Assembly: GCA_940671915.1 (NCBI GenBank)
Contig: CALNVZ010003433.1
Coordinates: 13,450,157-13,514,156, forward strand
Reading direction: 5' to 3'
Length of the DNA stretch: 64,000 nt
Source of the DNA: Paracentrotus lividus
Lineage: Eukaryota; Echinodermata; Echinoidea; Camarodonta; Echinidae
This document shows positions 1 through 12,200 of this stretch, piece after piece; position 1 is the first letter of the stretch, and each line of letters begins with the position of its first letter. The position numbers and the translations under genes were made by a program. Below the pieces are notes generated by a model. It was not told the origin of the DNA. It was given only the letters and a program-made list of their open reading frames with translations, and did no database searches.

Positions 1-3000
1 GCCTGTAGAGACCCTCGTGTCACTTTACCACCGGGTAGTCCACCCTAGCGGTGTTGCTATGGGTACATAGAACAATATTAGATAGGACTATTTTTTAGAT
101 CTCGCCAAGTCAGGTCCACACCTCTTGCCCCCTGGGTAGTATGGGACAATTCAAGATGAAAACATTGAAACATAGTGACTGCAAGTAGTCAGAAGGACAT
201 TCATTCTATTTCCTTTACTAACAATACCATTTATCCAACATTAGATCTGTTTGAGAGCTAGAAGCGTATCAATTCAAATCATCTTTTATTGAACTAATGT
301 CCTAGCTCTTAGGATATCTGATATAGGCTGAAGGAAGTTTAGGGGAGAAAACCGTCTCAGCCAGTTTCACCCTTGACAATGTTACATTATGTAGAGCTAC
401 ATTTGTTCACTTCTGGCGCACAGCACTTTTTTTTCCTTGTAGCCCTCTGAAACTAAGAGGAAAAAATGGAGAGAATCTACTAGATTTAAACCAAATTTAG
501 ACAAAGACATGGAAATGCATCATCTGCTGATAGCCAAAAGGACGTTACATTAGCTCCATGTGAAAGGATGACTCTGTGTCCTTCTGGTTCTCATAAAATG
601 ACATGTAGGTCGGAGAAAATCTACTTTTTCAATTCCAAACAAAGACTCGAAATGTACATGTACCATATTCTTAGAAGCACAAGGATGTTACCTCCCTGGA
701 AGCTCATGTAAGAGGAGGTATAAAGATCTTTTTGACTCTAAACAACTCTGATAAAAACAGCCATCTGTATAATGGACTCTACTCCGATATTATGATGGCT
801 GTTGAATAATTCCATCAACTTCCAGTCTCAAATGACGGCGTCTTCATCATCGAGGACATTATTCATACTGTGTAACATTATCTCCTGCAGGGAAGAGCAT
901 TTCCAGTTAAACATGCCATCATGATGGAATGAAGTTTGTCATGGCCCACAGCAAGATTTTAAGATAATCTTGAGATATTCTGATCATAACAGAAATTATG
1001 TGTCACAGAATTATTTGTAGCAAAATTTGTGTAAAATATTCAAGAGGGGGTTTACAAATTTTTCTTTCATCCTAATCATTTTGATGGGAGCAATCTTTTT
1101 TTTAAATTCAGATTTCAAACTTTTATTTCATCTACATGTATTGTACATGTACACGTGCATTCTTGACCTCAGAATATTGTTTTAACCAATATTTATACAA
1201 AAACAAATGTCCAAATAGGCACAAATAGATGGTTTTATACCTAAATGAATGTGGGGGAAAAAAAACTTTACTGCAAAAAAGGATTAATAGGTACATATAA
1301 TGCTCAATGTGTACTAGATAAATCCATAGAAATTTGATTTAATTTTGTTTTTAACTGTGAGCTACTTATAGATTATTTTTTTATTCCAATTTGTGATCAA
1401 AACGGTCTTCAAGAGGGATAATCAATGCATCCTAGAACATATATGAATAGGTAATTTATCAGAGATTTAAACCCTTTTGAAATCAAACTCTCCTCATATA
1501 TGACGTAATAGCTCTTACAATAAAATCCTTATGGTTAAGTTCCAAACCTTAGGAGACCAGCAACAATGACACCCAATCATATAATATTTCAGAAATTTGA
1601 CACCTGGCAGCTGGACTAAAATAGCTTCATCATCTACATCTACATTACATGTATGTGTGGAAAATTGGTAGATTTTAGAAAAAATTTGATTATCATTTTA
1701 AGTACATGTGTATTTACAGGTATGTACATGTAAATGTCATACAGAAAATATACAATGTACATGTACATGCAGCAACAACAAGATGAAAACTGATGTTTTC
1801 ATTGATTTTAAAAGACAAAACTACTTACAATGTAAGGGAATACAATGTATAAGGAAAATATTTTTTTTTTCAATCTACTGAAAGTTGTATGAAACAAACA
1901 ATACCTGCAAACTAACGAGGCTACAGTTCACCCATACATGTACATGTACATGTATGATGAAGTAATCCATGAAAATGATATTTGTGTATGCAATTATGAT
2001 AATAGACTTTTAAGCACGTACGGCACTGCCTGAATCCCCAATGCAATCAATACCAATTTGAAAGCAATAATTATCGAGCAGTAACTAATCAACCAAATTA
2101 ACCACTACAGACTGTATTAAAAAAAATGGTACAGTCTGGGAAAAAATTATTTAGGTATGAAATCTTCTCAAATGGTGTATGTACATTATGTGATACCACA
2201 TAAGCCAAAAGATTTTTCTTGCTGATGCACTTTGTTTTATATTGCTTTTGTAAAACAATAATTATGCTAGATTTTGTGCGACGAGGAGCAAATTGAAATT
2301 ACACACATCTTTTGTTCCGGATCGCTGAATTCATCGGCAATAAAAGTACGAAACCCATACTAAGCCTTAGAAAACCATGCACAAAATAGATTTTACTGGA
2401 TTATAGAAAACCGATCATATCTCAAGATCTACAGCACCAAATGGGATGAAATAAATTGCAGAAGAAAGCCTGATTTTCCTTCTTTATGGAAATATCAAAC
2501 TCTAATAGATTGTGATAATTTTTATACATTAAAAAATGTTTTCCACTTGTACAATTTTATTTGATACAGACTGTAGTGTGTGAGCTGGGATGATATGGGA
2601 AATTCCCAGCACACCCACACACAACATATTCATTTCAAAGCTCAATTTTCTATAACGGGTCAAAATGATTAAGCTACATACCAAGATAGCTTGGAGATAA
2701 TTACCCAAACAGAACTTCTACATGAATACAATCAATATTTATATGGACTCTTCCTCTTCCTACATGTAGATCTCTTCAGTTATGATGATGTATGGTTAAT
2801 TAAAAAAAATATATATTTTCAAACATCTTTTAAAGCGAGACCTAGCTGATCCCTACTGTTCGTGGGCTCTCATACAATGTGTTTATTAAAGCTACATGTA
2901 CATGTACCTAGTCTGATTATTACACATTTTGAGATTACTACTAGTACAGGGTATATTTCAGTACATGCATAAAGGAAACTACTGTTTTGAGGAGAAATGT

Positions 3001-3080
3001 ACTTGTTTGCCTACATCTACGTAGTATAATTATTGCATAATGAATACATGTATTGAGCGGCGAATTCATGTGTTTTTTAG
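1..3080. other. Non-coding, no recognisable gene
   Basis: AT-rich, with several TACATGTACATG runs (about 1720-1770, 1935-1955, 2893-2910). If MCU continues leftward this is probably intron. No MCU pore or coiled-coil exon was recognised. Confidence 0.5.
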
Positions 3081-3426
3081 ACTACACTCCTCAGAGTGCT
3101 GCATTATGGGTGAGTAACCGGGTCAGATTGAGCATTTGAGGATTTGAGCTGGTGCTATGCAGGGCTTCTGGTGCTTATTGGCATTAAAACTTTATTTTAG
3201 AACTTGACAGCAAACCAAAATACAGTTTTGCCTGTGAATGTGGGCATGAGGTGAACTGTCGTATATGAATGCTTTAAGGGCACTTTCGTGCCCGATTTGA
3301 CACTTAAGGGCCCCCGCACGCCTTACTACTTCTGGTCTTGTGAACGACCAACTAAGGATCTTTCAGATCCAAAGCAGGTCAGTCGTGAGACAGAAAGTCA
3401 TATAATGTGTACAGTGGCCTCAAACC

Positions 3427-3457
3427 CCCCCCCCCCAAAAAAAAAAAAAAAAAAAAA
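3427..3457 (+). repeat. C-run followed by A-run
   Basis: A run of about ten C followed directly by about twenty A. Similar C(n)A(n) junctions occur at about 4758-4788 and 37815-37840. Confidence 0.85.
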
Positions 3458-3561
3458 TGAATTAAAAACGGAGTTCCAGGACAAAAAAAAACTTTGATTT
3501 ACATTTTGTATGTGGTGGATATAGGCTGTTCGTTTTAGGCAGACTTGTATCTGGGCAGTTC

Positions 3562-3972
3562 CAAGGTAACGGAGTGACATTCAGAAGCAACATTTCAGCA
3601 TTCAAACAAGTTTATCATCCAAGCTTTAATCTTTATTTAAAAAGAAATGGTTCATGCCAAAAGCTGATGGTACCCTCTTTTCAAAATGATAATTTTTTTC
3701 ATAGTGATCCTCTTAATTAATGAGATATGAATATTCATAATCATGGTTACGGAGTGACGCAAAATGGACATGCATATTTGAGCATAAAACATTTTGCTTA
3801 AACTCTGTGAAATTTAAATGGCTATCACAATTTTGAGTTATTGATTGGATTCTATATTATTCTAGGTATAATATGCCACCTTGCATAAAGAAATTGGCTG
3901 AATATTTTGTTAATTATGACTTAAAACTTGAACCCTTGTCCGGTTACGGAGTGACGGTTACGGAGTGACGTC
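3562..3972 (+). repeat. Dispersed short repeat TTACGGAGTGACG
   Basis: The motif G(G/T)TAACGGAGTGAC or GGTTACGGAGTGACG occurs near 3564, 3748, 3944 and 3958, the first three at steps of about 185-195 bp, the last two in tandem. Sequence between is unrelated AT-rich DNA. Possibly protein-binding repeats within an unrecognised transposon. Confidence 0.6.
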
Positions 3973-4541
3973 TGGTTTCCCGGTCTTTTTCGTGAGGAGA
4001 AATGCATTATAAAGAAATATTAATACCAAATTTTGTTGGAGTAGACCATGACAATTATATTAAGCAAAAAAAATTGGCAAAAAGTGACGAGATATAAGAA
4101 TTAGAGGCATTTAAAGCCCCATAGTCCCATACGTGCAAATTTGGGTTTGATCAATTATTCAGCGCAAGAATACTGAATCACAAATTTTTAAAACTTAAAT
4201 GAATGGTTGTATTGTAAAGAAGCCTTTGTGGTAATTTCAGATCCTAATTTACATTTTCAAAGGCACAGCGGCACATTGAAATTTCAGCTCCATGTCCTGT
4301 TTTGCTTGGAACTGCCCATCTACAGTTGCATGCAGAATTATTCAACCCCCTTGCATTTTGGACATTTTTGCCAAAAAAGGTAAAATTACAGCTGCAAACT
4401 CTTTCTAAATCATTATATTGGTGAACATATAGCTCATTGCAATTAAATACAAGAGAAAAGATCAATATTTAATTAACATTCCATCCAAAAATGTGCCTTT
4501 AACATAAAAGCAGGTTGCTAAATTATTCAACCCCCCTATAA

Positions 4542-5899
4542 CAGGCCTGTGAGTGGGGTTTTGAAAAAATAGCTGAAATCCTGCGAGGGAGCGAAGCGAC
4601 CGAGGGGGGGTAGGTGTGGAGGCGGCGCTCTTCACGCGAGCATATTTGATTTCTTAGACAACAAACACACAAATGCAAACAGTGTTATAGCTATTTTTAG
4701 TGGCGCTGGAATTTTACCCAAAACGCTACTCTTACGAATGGAGGTCACGGTTGGCACCCCCCCAAAAAAAAAAAAAAAAAAAAAAAAATGAATGAATCTA
4801 GACCTAGGTAAAAATAAAAGATGAAATGCAGAAGTGCATAGAATGTAAGTTTTCTTTTCTAAGGTCTATTTTGACTATAATACATTTTTATCATATCAAA
4901 AATATGTTCAGACTATTTATATATCATGTACAGTGTATATTCTTAAAATGAAGATGGTAAACCTGTCAAGTTTGAGATTTCACACGAAAAGTTGAACTGA
5001 GGCTTCACAAGCTTTGCTCCCCAGAATCTGGGATAGAGTGCTCCAGTATGCCTATACAGACTGGGTAATGACAAGAACATAGATGATCAACGAGTTTTTC
5101 AGAAACTCAGAGTGAATTGAGGCAACAAGTATCGCAAGGATCGTTTCTAGTGCGTATTATTTGAAATAGTGACATCTAAAGACCCACATTTAACCCTAGA
5201 AATGATCGGGAAAACTTCCAATCCTCGCAAGCAAATTTCACAGACTGACACATTTTTTGTATAGGTGGAACTACACTATCAAAAACGGCGAAAATAATGT
5301 TTAAAAACGGAAATGAAGACTCATTTTGAGACTTCTAACTTAAAATGATTTAAAAATGTCATTTTATAGATTAACGTTACAATGGTCCAAAACTTAAAGG
5401 TTATACATACCAGGTAGTAAATCCAATGAAAAAGTGGAATTTAAAGGCTATTTTGGGGGGTGATTTTTGTGAAGTTAGTGGTGGTCGGGAGCAGTGTTTT
5501 TCACCAGGAGTGGTGGTCGGGAATTACCCGCGCGTGGTGGTCGGGCGCCCAACCACCGCCGACCAGCGTAGCTATAACACTGCCCACAACACACTTGATT
5601 TCACACACACGTTCGCAGTGCATATGCATTCTCGCGATCGCGAAAAAAAACCAATCCCACATGCATTCACGTTCGCTGCGCCTCGCTATACTAGCTGCAT
5701 GTGCATGTACCGCACTGCTCTTTGTGGGCTTGGTCGGGGAGCAGCGGTTGTGGTATTAGTCTGATTACCAGCCGTTTCTGTCAATAAAATTAGCGGAATT
5801 TTAACACCACATTTAGAGGGGGAAAAAGCGGAAATTAAAATTGCGCAAAAAAATCAAAATAGCGGATTTCCGCTAAATAGCGGAGCTCTCACAGCCCTG
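4542..5899. mobile_element. DNA transposon nested in the Tc1 element
   Basis: Termini CAGGCCTGTGAG and CTCACAGCCCTG are inverted and flanked by a 6-bp duplication CTATAA (4536-4541 and 5900-5905). Interior contains an A-run, a GTGGTGGTCGGG minisatellite (about 5478-5545) and no transposase. Family unclear; short CAGG-type ends suggest a hAT-like non-autonomous element. Confidence 0.65.
5476..5580. repeat. GTGGTGGTCGGG short repeat
   Basis: Three copies of GTGGTGGTCGGG at about 5478, 5510 and 5533, followed by the inverted form ACCACCGCCGACC. Lies in the nested transposon. Confidence 0.7.
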
Positions 5900-6029
5900 C
5901 TATAAACACACATAGATTAATACATGAATAACGACGGTTGACAGACGCATGACCATGTTTTAAGGTGATTACAAGATTTAATTCAAATAATGCAACTTTT
6001 ACACAACTTCTTAATCAACAAGTTCGTCT

Positions 6030-6858
6030 TTAATACTTTGTGCAGCACTCTTTTGCTGCAAGGAAATGCTTTAGACAGAAGGTGTAGTCTGTCACAAGCT
6101 TCTGGCAGAGCTCCTTGGGAATTTTGGCCCATTCCTCATGGGCAAATGTCTCCTGGTCAGCAAGATTCTCAGGGCTACGTGCTGCAACACCTTTCTTCAG
6201 ATCCCACCACAGATTCTCTACATGTATATGGTCTCTATATGTAACGCTGATCCATAGAAATCAAGAGCACAAGTTTTGTGTCATCACTCCAAAGAACGGT
6301 GTCCCAGAACTTCAGTGGCTTTGTGAGGTTTGTTATATAAGCATACTGGAGACGGTTTCTCTTGTGGTTTGGCTTTAGCAGTGGTGTATGTCGAGGCGTT
6401 CTGGCATTGAGCCCATCTTCATGCAGTGTGCGGCGTCTCGTATCCACCGAGACATCAGTCCCTCCTTCAGCCATGTCTTCATGCGGTTCCTTGGCTGTAA
6501 GCAGAGAGTTCTTCAGAGAGTTCTCCGTTCTTCTTCATGCAGTGTGCGGTGTCTCGTATCCACCGAGACATCAGTCCCTCCTTCAGCCATGTCTTCAAGC
6601 GGTTCCTTGGCTGTAAGAAGAGAGTTCTTCATCACCTGCCTTTTCAGGAATCTTCTTGTTTCTAAAGAAAGCTTCTTTTTTTGTCCACCACCAAGTTGTG
6701 TTGCTGCACTTCCGGTGGCTTTGAACTTGCGAATGATGCATCCAACATTGTTTCTTGGAACATTCAAGAGCTTTGATATCTTCTTGTACCCATTTCCTTC
6801 CTTGTGCAAAACTACTATCACCTCTCTGACATCTGGGACCACTCTTTAACTTAACCAT
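6030..6858 (-). pseudogene. Tc1 transposase pseudogene
   Basis: Fragments in family order: REVIVVLHKEGNGYKKISKL (paired-like HTH), IIRKFKATGSAA, TAKEPLEDM, LNARTPRHTPLLKPNHKR, FWDTVLWSDDTK (first catalytic Asp), then ENLWWDLKKGV and EEWAKIPRELCQKLV to a stop at 6030. Breaks: a frameshift close to the first Met, a 115-bp tandem duplication (6418-6532 and 6533-6647) that shifts frame, and a deletion that removes the segment with the second catalytic Asp. Non-functional. Confidence 0.9.
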
Positions 6859-7256
6859 TTTGCCAGTACTGTATGGTAAACCAATATCAGGAGTATTAAC
6901 ACAGGGTGTGCCTTTTGGTTGAAATACATGTACTAGTATTATGTAATAAATGCAAAGGTAGGCTGGTAAGTATGTGTCATAGCTGAATGCACATTAAAAA
7001 AATATGAATATAGCTTTTGATATGTATTAATCCATGTGTATTACAGGGGGTTGAACAATTTTGCAACCTGCTTTTTTTGTTAAAGTTGCATTTTTTGGAT
7101 GGACTATGAATTGACCTTTTCTCTTGTATTCCATTGCAATAAGCCATATGTTCACCAATATATTGATTTAGAAGGAGTTTGCAGCTGTAATTTTATTTCA
7201 TTTTTGCCAAAATGTCCAAAATGCAAGGGGGTTGAATAATTCTGCATGCAACTGTA

Positions 7257-9122
7257 CATGTGACAAATAATGGGGAATTACAAAACGTAAAGCATTGATA
7301 CATTGTATTTAACAAAAAGTCATTTCTAGAAACTGCATGAACATGTACATGTACAAGTACATGTGTAAATGTATGTAAATTATACCTTGGGATAACCTTG
7401 TAGGCATACATGTATCATACAAAAAAACATGAACAAACACTAACAAAGCATTTTCACTACCAGTACCTGTTTGATTTTTGTTTATGTGAAACAGAAATTA
7501 ATCATCTGTCGATCTAAAAATAATAATCCCAGGTCTGATAGGCAGATGGACAACTCATTTCACTAGAAAACAAAAGCCAGAATAAAAATCCTGGATACTG
7601 AATAGTGTTTCTTCCAAAATATGGTAACACCCACCACTACTTGATCCATCACTGTTAGTGTGGGTTTCAGGACAAAAAAAAACTGTTCTAAGTTTCCTCA
7701 GGTTTTGAGAAGGGAAAACTAGATACATGTACAATGCACATGTACCATACAATCACTCTCAACAGCAGAAACCCAAAACAGGGATAATTCAAAATCACTT
7801 TGCACCAAAATAACATCATTTTGCTTCTAGGCCTGTGGTATAAAAAAAGCAAACATTTCCGATTCCAGGCATGCCCTTTTGGGTATTCACAGAGAACCCA
7901 CACTAATAATTCATGAGCTACGTGGCTGATCAAAAATGAATTACTTTCGTCAGCCGTTCCTCAATCATAATTTCCTCCAGCCGACGGTCCTGAGACGAGA
8001 GAGGGCAATGCTTCATCAGCGGATAGAAGAGCAATACGGTAGCCCAGTATTTCTGATCCCATAATAAATAACCAGATAAAAAAATATCTGATGTTACGAG
8101 AGGCATGATAGCTATTGTCGGTAAAGCGGTGGTCTCGCAACAGGAAGATCCCTAGTTCGAACCAAAGTCGAAGCGCTAGTGCCCTCTGGTAAGGCATTAA
8201 TTCCCAATACAAAGACCCTGCGCAGTGCTTGCCATATTGAAGTCACCCACTACGAATCCAAAGTCATAACATGGGTAATGGCATTTAATGTACAAACTCA
8301 AGCTAGTGAAGCAACAAATTCATGCTTCAAATGCTTTCAGGCTTTTTTTTACAGACCCTACTAGAAGCGGGCTATTTCTAAACTTCTGTCTGATATAGCA
8401 GCACCGGGAGTGACGAGAGAGCAAGCCTAAAGCGAGAGTGGGCTTTCCTGCTTTGTGTGTTTGAGCGACAGAGCGTGGCACAATTGGACTTGATGAATAC
8501 AGGTGACATTACAAGAGCGCTCTCATAAAGGAGGCTCGATCTATAGGAGAGGTGGCTGGGAGATTTATTCATGTACGTGATATGAATACAATCTCGATTA
8601 TATATTGGACAGTCTTTTATTTAGCATCAATCATCATCTCTGAAAGTTAAATATAGAATGCTCTTACGTGAAAAGAGTATTAAGTACTCTTTGTGATTAA
8701 AGTGGGCCTATACAATATGAATATGTTATGTTCAGTGTAAGTAAATCAGTTTCTACCGGACAAAATAAATAATATCTAAATCTTCATGTTCATGTACAGT
8801 AGAATAATAATATTCTTTGGGGTGATTCGCATATGTTAAGATTCACAACTTGACTATGTCTAGGTGTCATTAAACAATTACATTGCACATTAAAATTGTT
8901 CGATAGACAAAGGAGATTAAAAGATGTCACATTTCTGTAGGCATAAAGAGCAGGTCAAATACATGTACTGATCAATCTTGTTTATGCTCTGTAATAACAA
9001 ATTCCAAACTACATGTACATCTCTTTAGTAGACATTATATACTGCTTTTGAACTCTCATCAAATATTTGAACTTGGGGCAGGAAATGATTGGTCTACCAA
9101 ATTAATGAAATGAGATTCATAC
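7257..9122. other. Non-coding stretch; tRNA-like fragment near 8120
   Basis: No coding exon recognised. Around 8120-8160, GTCGGTAAAGCGG and CTAGTTCGAACC resemble A and B boxes of a tRNA-derived SINE in plus orientation, without a clear body. Confidence 0.4.
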
Positions 9123-9227
9123 CTAGTTCTGGTGGGTCAACCCTGTAAGTATCTTCATTTATCCTGAGAGAGAATGGGTTCCTCATCAGCACATCTATAC
9201 TCGTTGATCTGGCTACCTTTACGTCAT
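9123..9227 (-). CDS. MCU: MCU exon: second half of N-terminal domain
   Basis: Phase 1 to 1, acceptor CTGTTTAG, donor GTATGA. DDVKVARSTSIDVLMRNPFS and LRINEDTYRVDPPEL match the VRVAASTGIDLLLLDDFKLVIN-TYHV block of MCU. The following exon (coiled coil) was not recognised at lower coordinates. Confidence 0.85.
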
Positions 9228-12200
9228 CTAAACAGATATCAAACATGGAGGAAAAGCTCTCCTAATTAGCATCTTTTTTTTTTAATAAGAAGTAAAATAA
9301 TTTTGGCATACACTGTGTATTAGACCAAATTGTTAGTAGACCCTATGGCCCGAATTCACAAAGGTGGATTCTGCAAAATCCATGGTTTCAACCCTGGGTT
9401 TAACCTAGGGTTGGACCTAGGATTTTCAATATGGTATTCACAAAGGTGGACATCGACTGAATCCACAGATCCACAGCATCATAATACGTCATAATTTGGG
9501 TCAACTGTTGGTGAATCATAAACTGGTGGATCCGTGGAGCCATCGATTAAAAAACCCACGGATCCACGTATCCGTGGGTTTTGCAGAATCCTCCTTTGTG
9601 AATTCGGGCCAATAGGTTTATATAATATCAAAGAAATAGATGGCAAACATTTGTTACACACATGTACAATGTTATACAATGTAGGTAACATCTAGGTAAG
9701 ATGTGAACTTAGGCACATATTTTTATAAATTGTTTTAAAAGAGAAATCCTCACTGGTAACACTTTTGTGTTAGAGACAGAAAAATGAGAGAAATGCAATG
9801 ATTTATTCCATAAATTCTTTCCCCCATCTATATGTATACCAAACTTGATGTAGTTGTTTTAGATGTCCATTCACATTATGATCAAACTGGTCCAACATGG
9901 AGACCCCATTGCCTCCGAATTACAAATATGTTTGGGCTTTTTTTTTCAATCAAACTATCATGGCCTTGCCTCCAGATGGTGATGTACTTTAACTTGAACT
10001 CCGGTGAGCATTACTAGACTACCAGACCATCCAAATGATAACCCTCTGAATTAAGAATTCATCAGGCAATCTTACTGTTTGGGAGGGGGCGAGGGGGCAT
10101 GAGGGCTCAGAGGACAAGAGGGCCTCTGAGCACCCCGCCCCCCCCCTCAATACAATTAGGATAAAAGAACAGTAATGAACATGTCGGATGTCGGTAGTTG
10201 TTTAAGAAAGAGAATAATTATATATTCATTGACTGTCTCCACAATAATCATTTGTAGCCTGAGTGATAGAACACAACTGAATATGAAGATGGTACATGTA
10301 ACACAACTTGTAGGTTACTAGTACTGTAAAACTAGAAACATTCAAAACATAAAATTTCGCTATTATAAACTGACAGCCTTTTTTTTCACGGCATGAAGAG
10401 ACTTGCCGACCATCAAAACATTATTTATACATCAAAAGTGTACAGGGTATTAAGTACTGTACATAAATTTTGCAGGCATTGTACTTGTTAAATTTTGCCT
10501 CCTCACGAAATTCCGAAAGAGTCATGCACATAAAAAGTCTGGTTTTACAGCACCCTCTCTCAGCAAATCCCACCAACAACAAAGGCCTGCAACATATCAC
10601 AATAAGCGGATAAGCCTTCCCCTCCCCCCCCCCCATATGCCCACTGACATACCATCGTTGTAGATTGCGACTGTCTCGATGCCCCCATCTTCATTCTTGA
10701 GATGCCTGAGGAAGTCACCAACTGTCTCTGTGACCGGTTTAAGGGTAAACTGACACCTCTCTCTCCTAGAAGGCAGGGGTACTAGGAGGGTTGGTAGTCC
10801 GTTCTGGTAGTCACACACAACACCATCTAATGCAGAGGGGAGAGAGAGAGAGAGTAAAAACATTTAATATAGCAGTTTGATTGGTTTGGGAGGAAAACTG
10901 AAAACAGGTAAAGGAGGTTCTGTAGCCCGTTCTGGTATATGTATATGTAGTCACAAGCAGCACCATCTAATGCAGAGGAGAGAAAGAAAAAATGTGTTCA
11001 TGTAGTTAATATTTAGGCAGTTTGATAGGGGTTAAACTGACACCTTTCTTAATCAGAAATCCAATCTTGGAGTCACTCACAACACCATCTATTAAATTCA
11101 GAGGAGGGCATGACAGGAGTTTGAAGGGACAGAGAGGGGTGAGTGGGAGAGGGAAAGAGGGAGGGGAGAGGGGGAGGAAAGAGAGGGAGGGGAGAAAAGG
11201 AGATAGAAAGATAGTTATGAATGTTATTCAAATTGAAACAATTTGATTAGTGAGGTTAAACTGACACAGATTGTGTATTGCTCTTTGAAGGCAGCTGGGG
11301 GTAGGATGATCAAGGGTCAATTTTTTTTTCTGCTCAGTAGTGCTGTCTGGACGAAGATTATACATGTACACGAGATTGATCTTGGGATTATGTGCATTAA
11401 GTATATCAAGTCATGTTTGCTTTTCCAAAGAAAATTGAATTTCAAATGTACCATGCATGATAGCAAATACTATACAATGTACATGAATCAGTGAGGCTGA
11501 AAAGGGCAAATGGGATTTTATCAAATAAATACATTGTGCAACCCGCAAAGAGTGCATCTGTAATCAACAAACAAGACATCACATTTTTTAATATGTGGGA
11601 TGCACAGGCAATGTGAAATACATGTACATACATTTGATGATATTTTATTGTTATCTTTGCCTCTTACAAGATCCAATATGCTTCCTTGCCATATATCTTG
11701 CTCTATATAATGGTTTTTGTATGTCAAACCATGAAAGGAAACTCCATTTCTCTCCAAAGACTGCTTAGACACGATGTTCAAGACATTATTGGACTGCAAT
11801 GTGGATGCATTGGAAATTCACATTACATGTCTATGGAAACAGGCCTTCTTGGTATTTCTTTGGGAAAACTCGCCTTGCCTATATTGCATGATCCAATAAA
11901 GCTTTATGCAATATAGATCTTACTCTAGAGACTCATTTTCTAAATGTCAAACTGGGAAAGAATTCTCATTATATCTGAAAACGTGAAGATAAACTTCAAA
12001 AACCTTTCATGCTTTACATGTACGCTTAAAATATGTACCGGTATTATCCTACAGATGTATACCAATGCAACTGATTGGCTTTTGTAAACCCTCATCTTAC
12101 AATTAGGTAAAATAGATGTGCATACACAACCTTGCAACAAAATGCAAAGGCCGAGTTCTATTTGCTACATTTATGCTAAACTATGGAACAAAGCCCCTTA

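Larger units (their letters stand above)
4323..7254 (-). mobile_element. Tc1/mariner element, decayed, with long inverted terminal repeats
   Basis: Termini CAGTTGCATGCAGAATTATT and its complement lie at 4323 and 7254, flanked by TA on both sides (4321-4322, 7255-7256), the Tc1 target duplication. Inverted arms of about 215 bp can be matched (CAACCCCCTTGCATTTTGGA at both ends, and a second AACCTGCTTTT block). A transposase pseudogene lies inside on the minus strand, and a second transposon is inserted in the left part. Confidence 0.88.

Noticed and set aside
770..895. Minus-strand frame after CCCTGCAG giving a short acidic C-terminus
   Set aside because: Looks like a possible terminal exon but has no similarity to MCU and the CTGCAG site is a palindrome usable on either strand; likely chance.
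5426..5764. 112-codon frame with some cysteines
   Set aside because: Falls in the nested transposon and its GTGGTGGTCGGG repeat; no family match.
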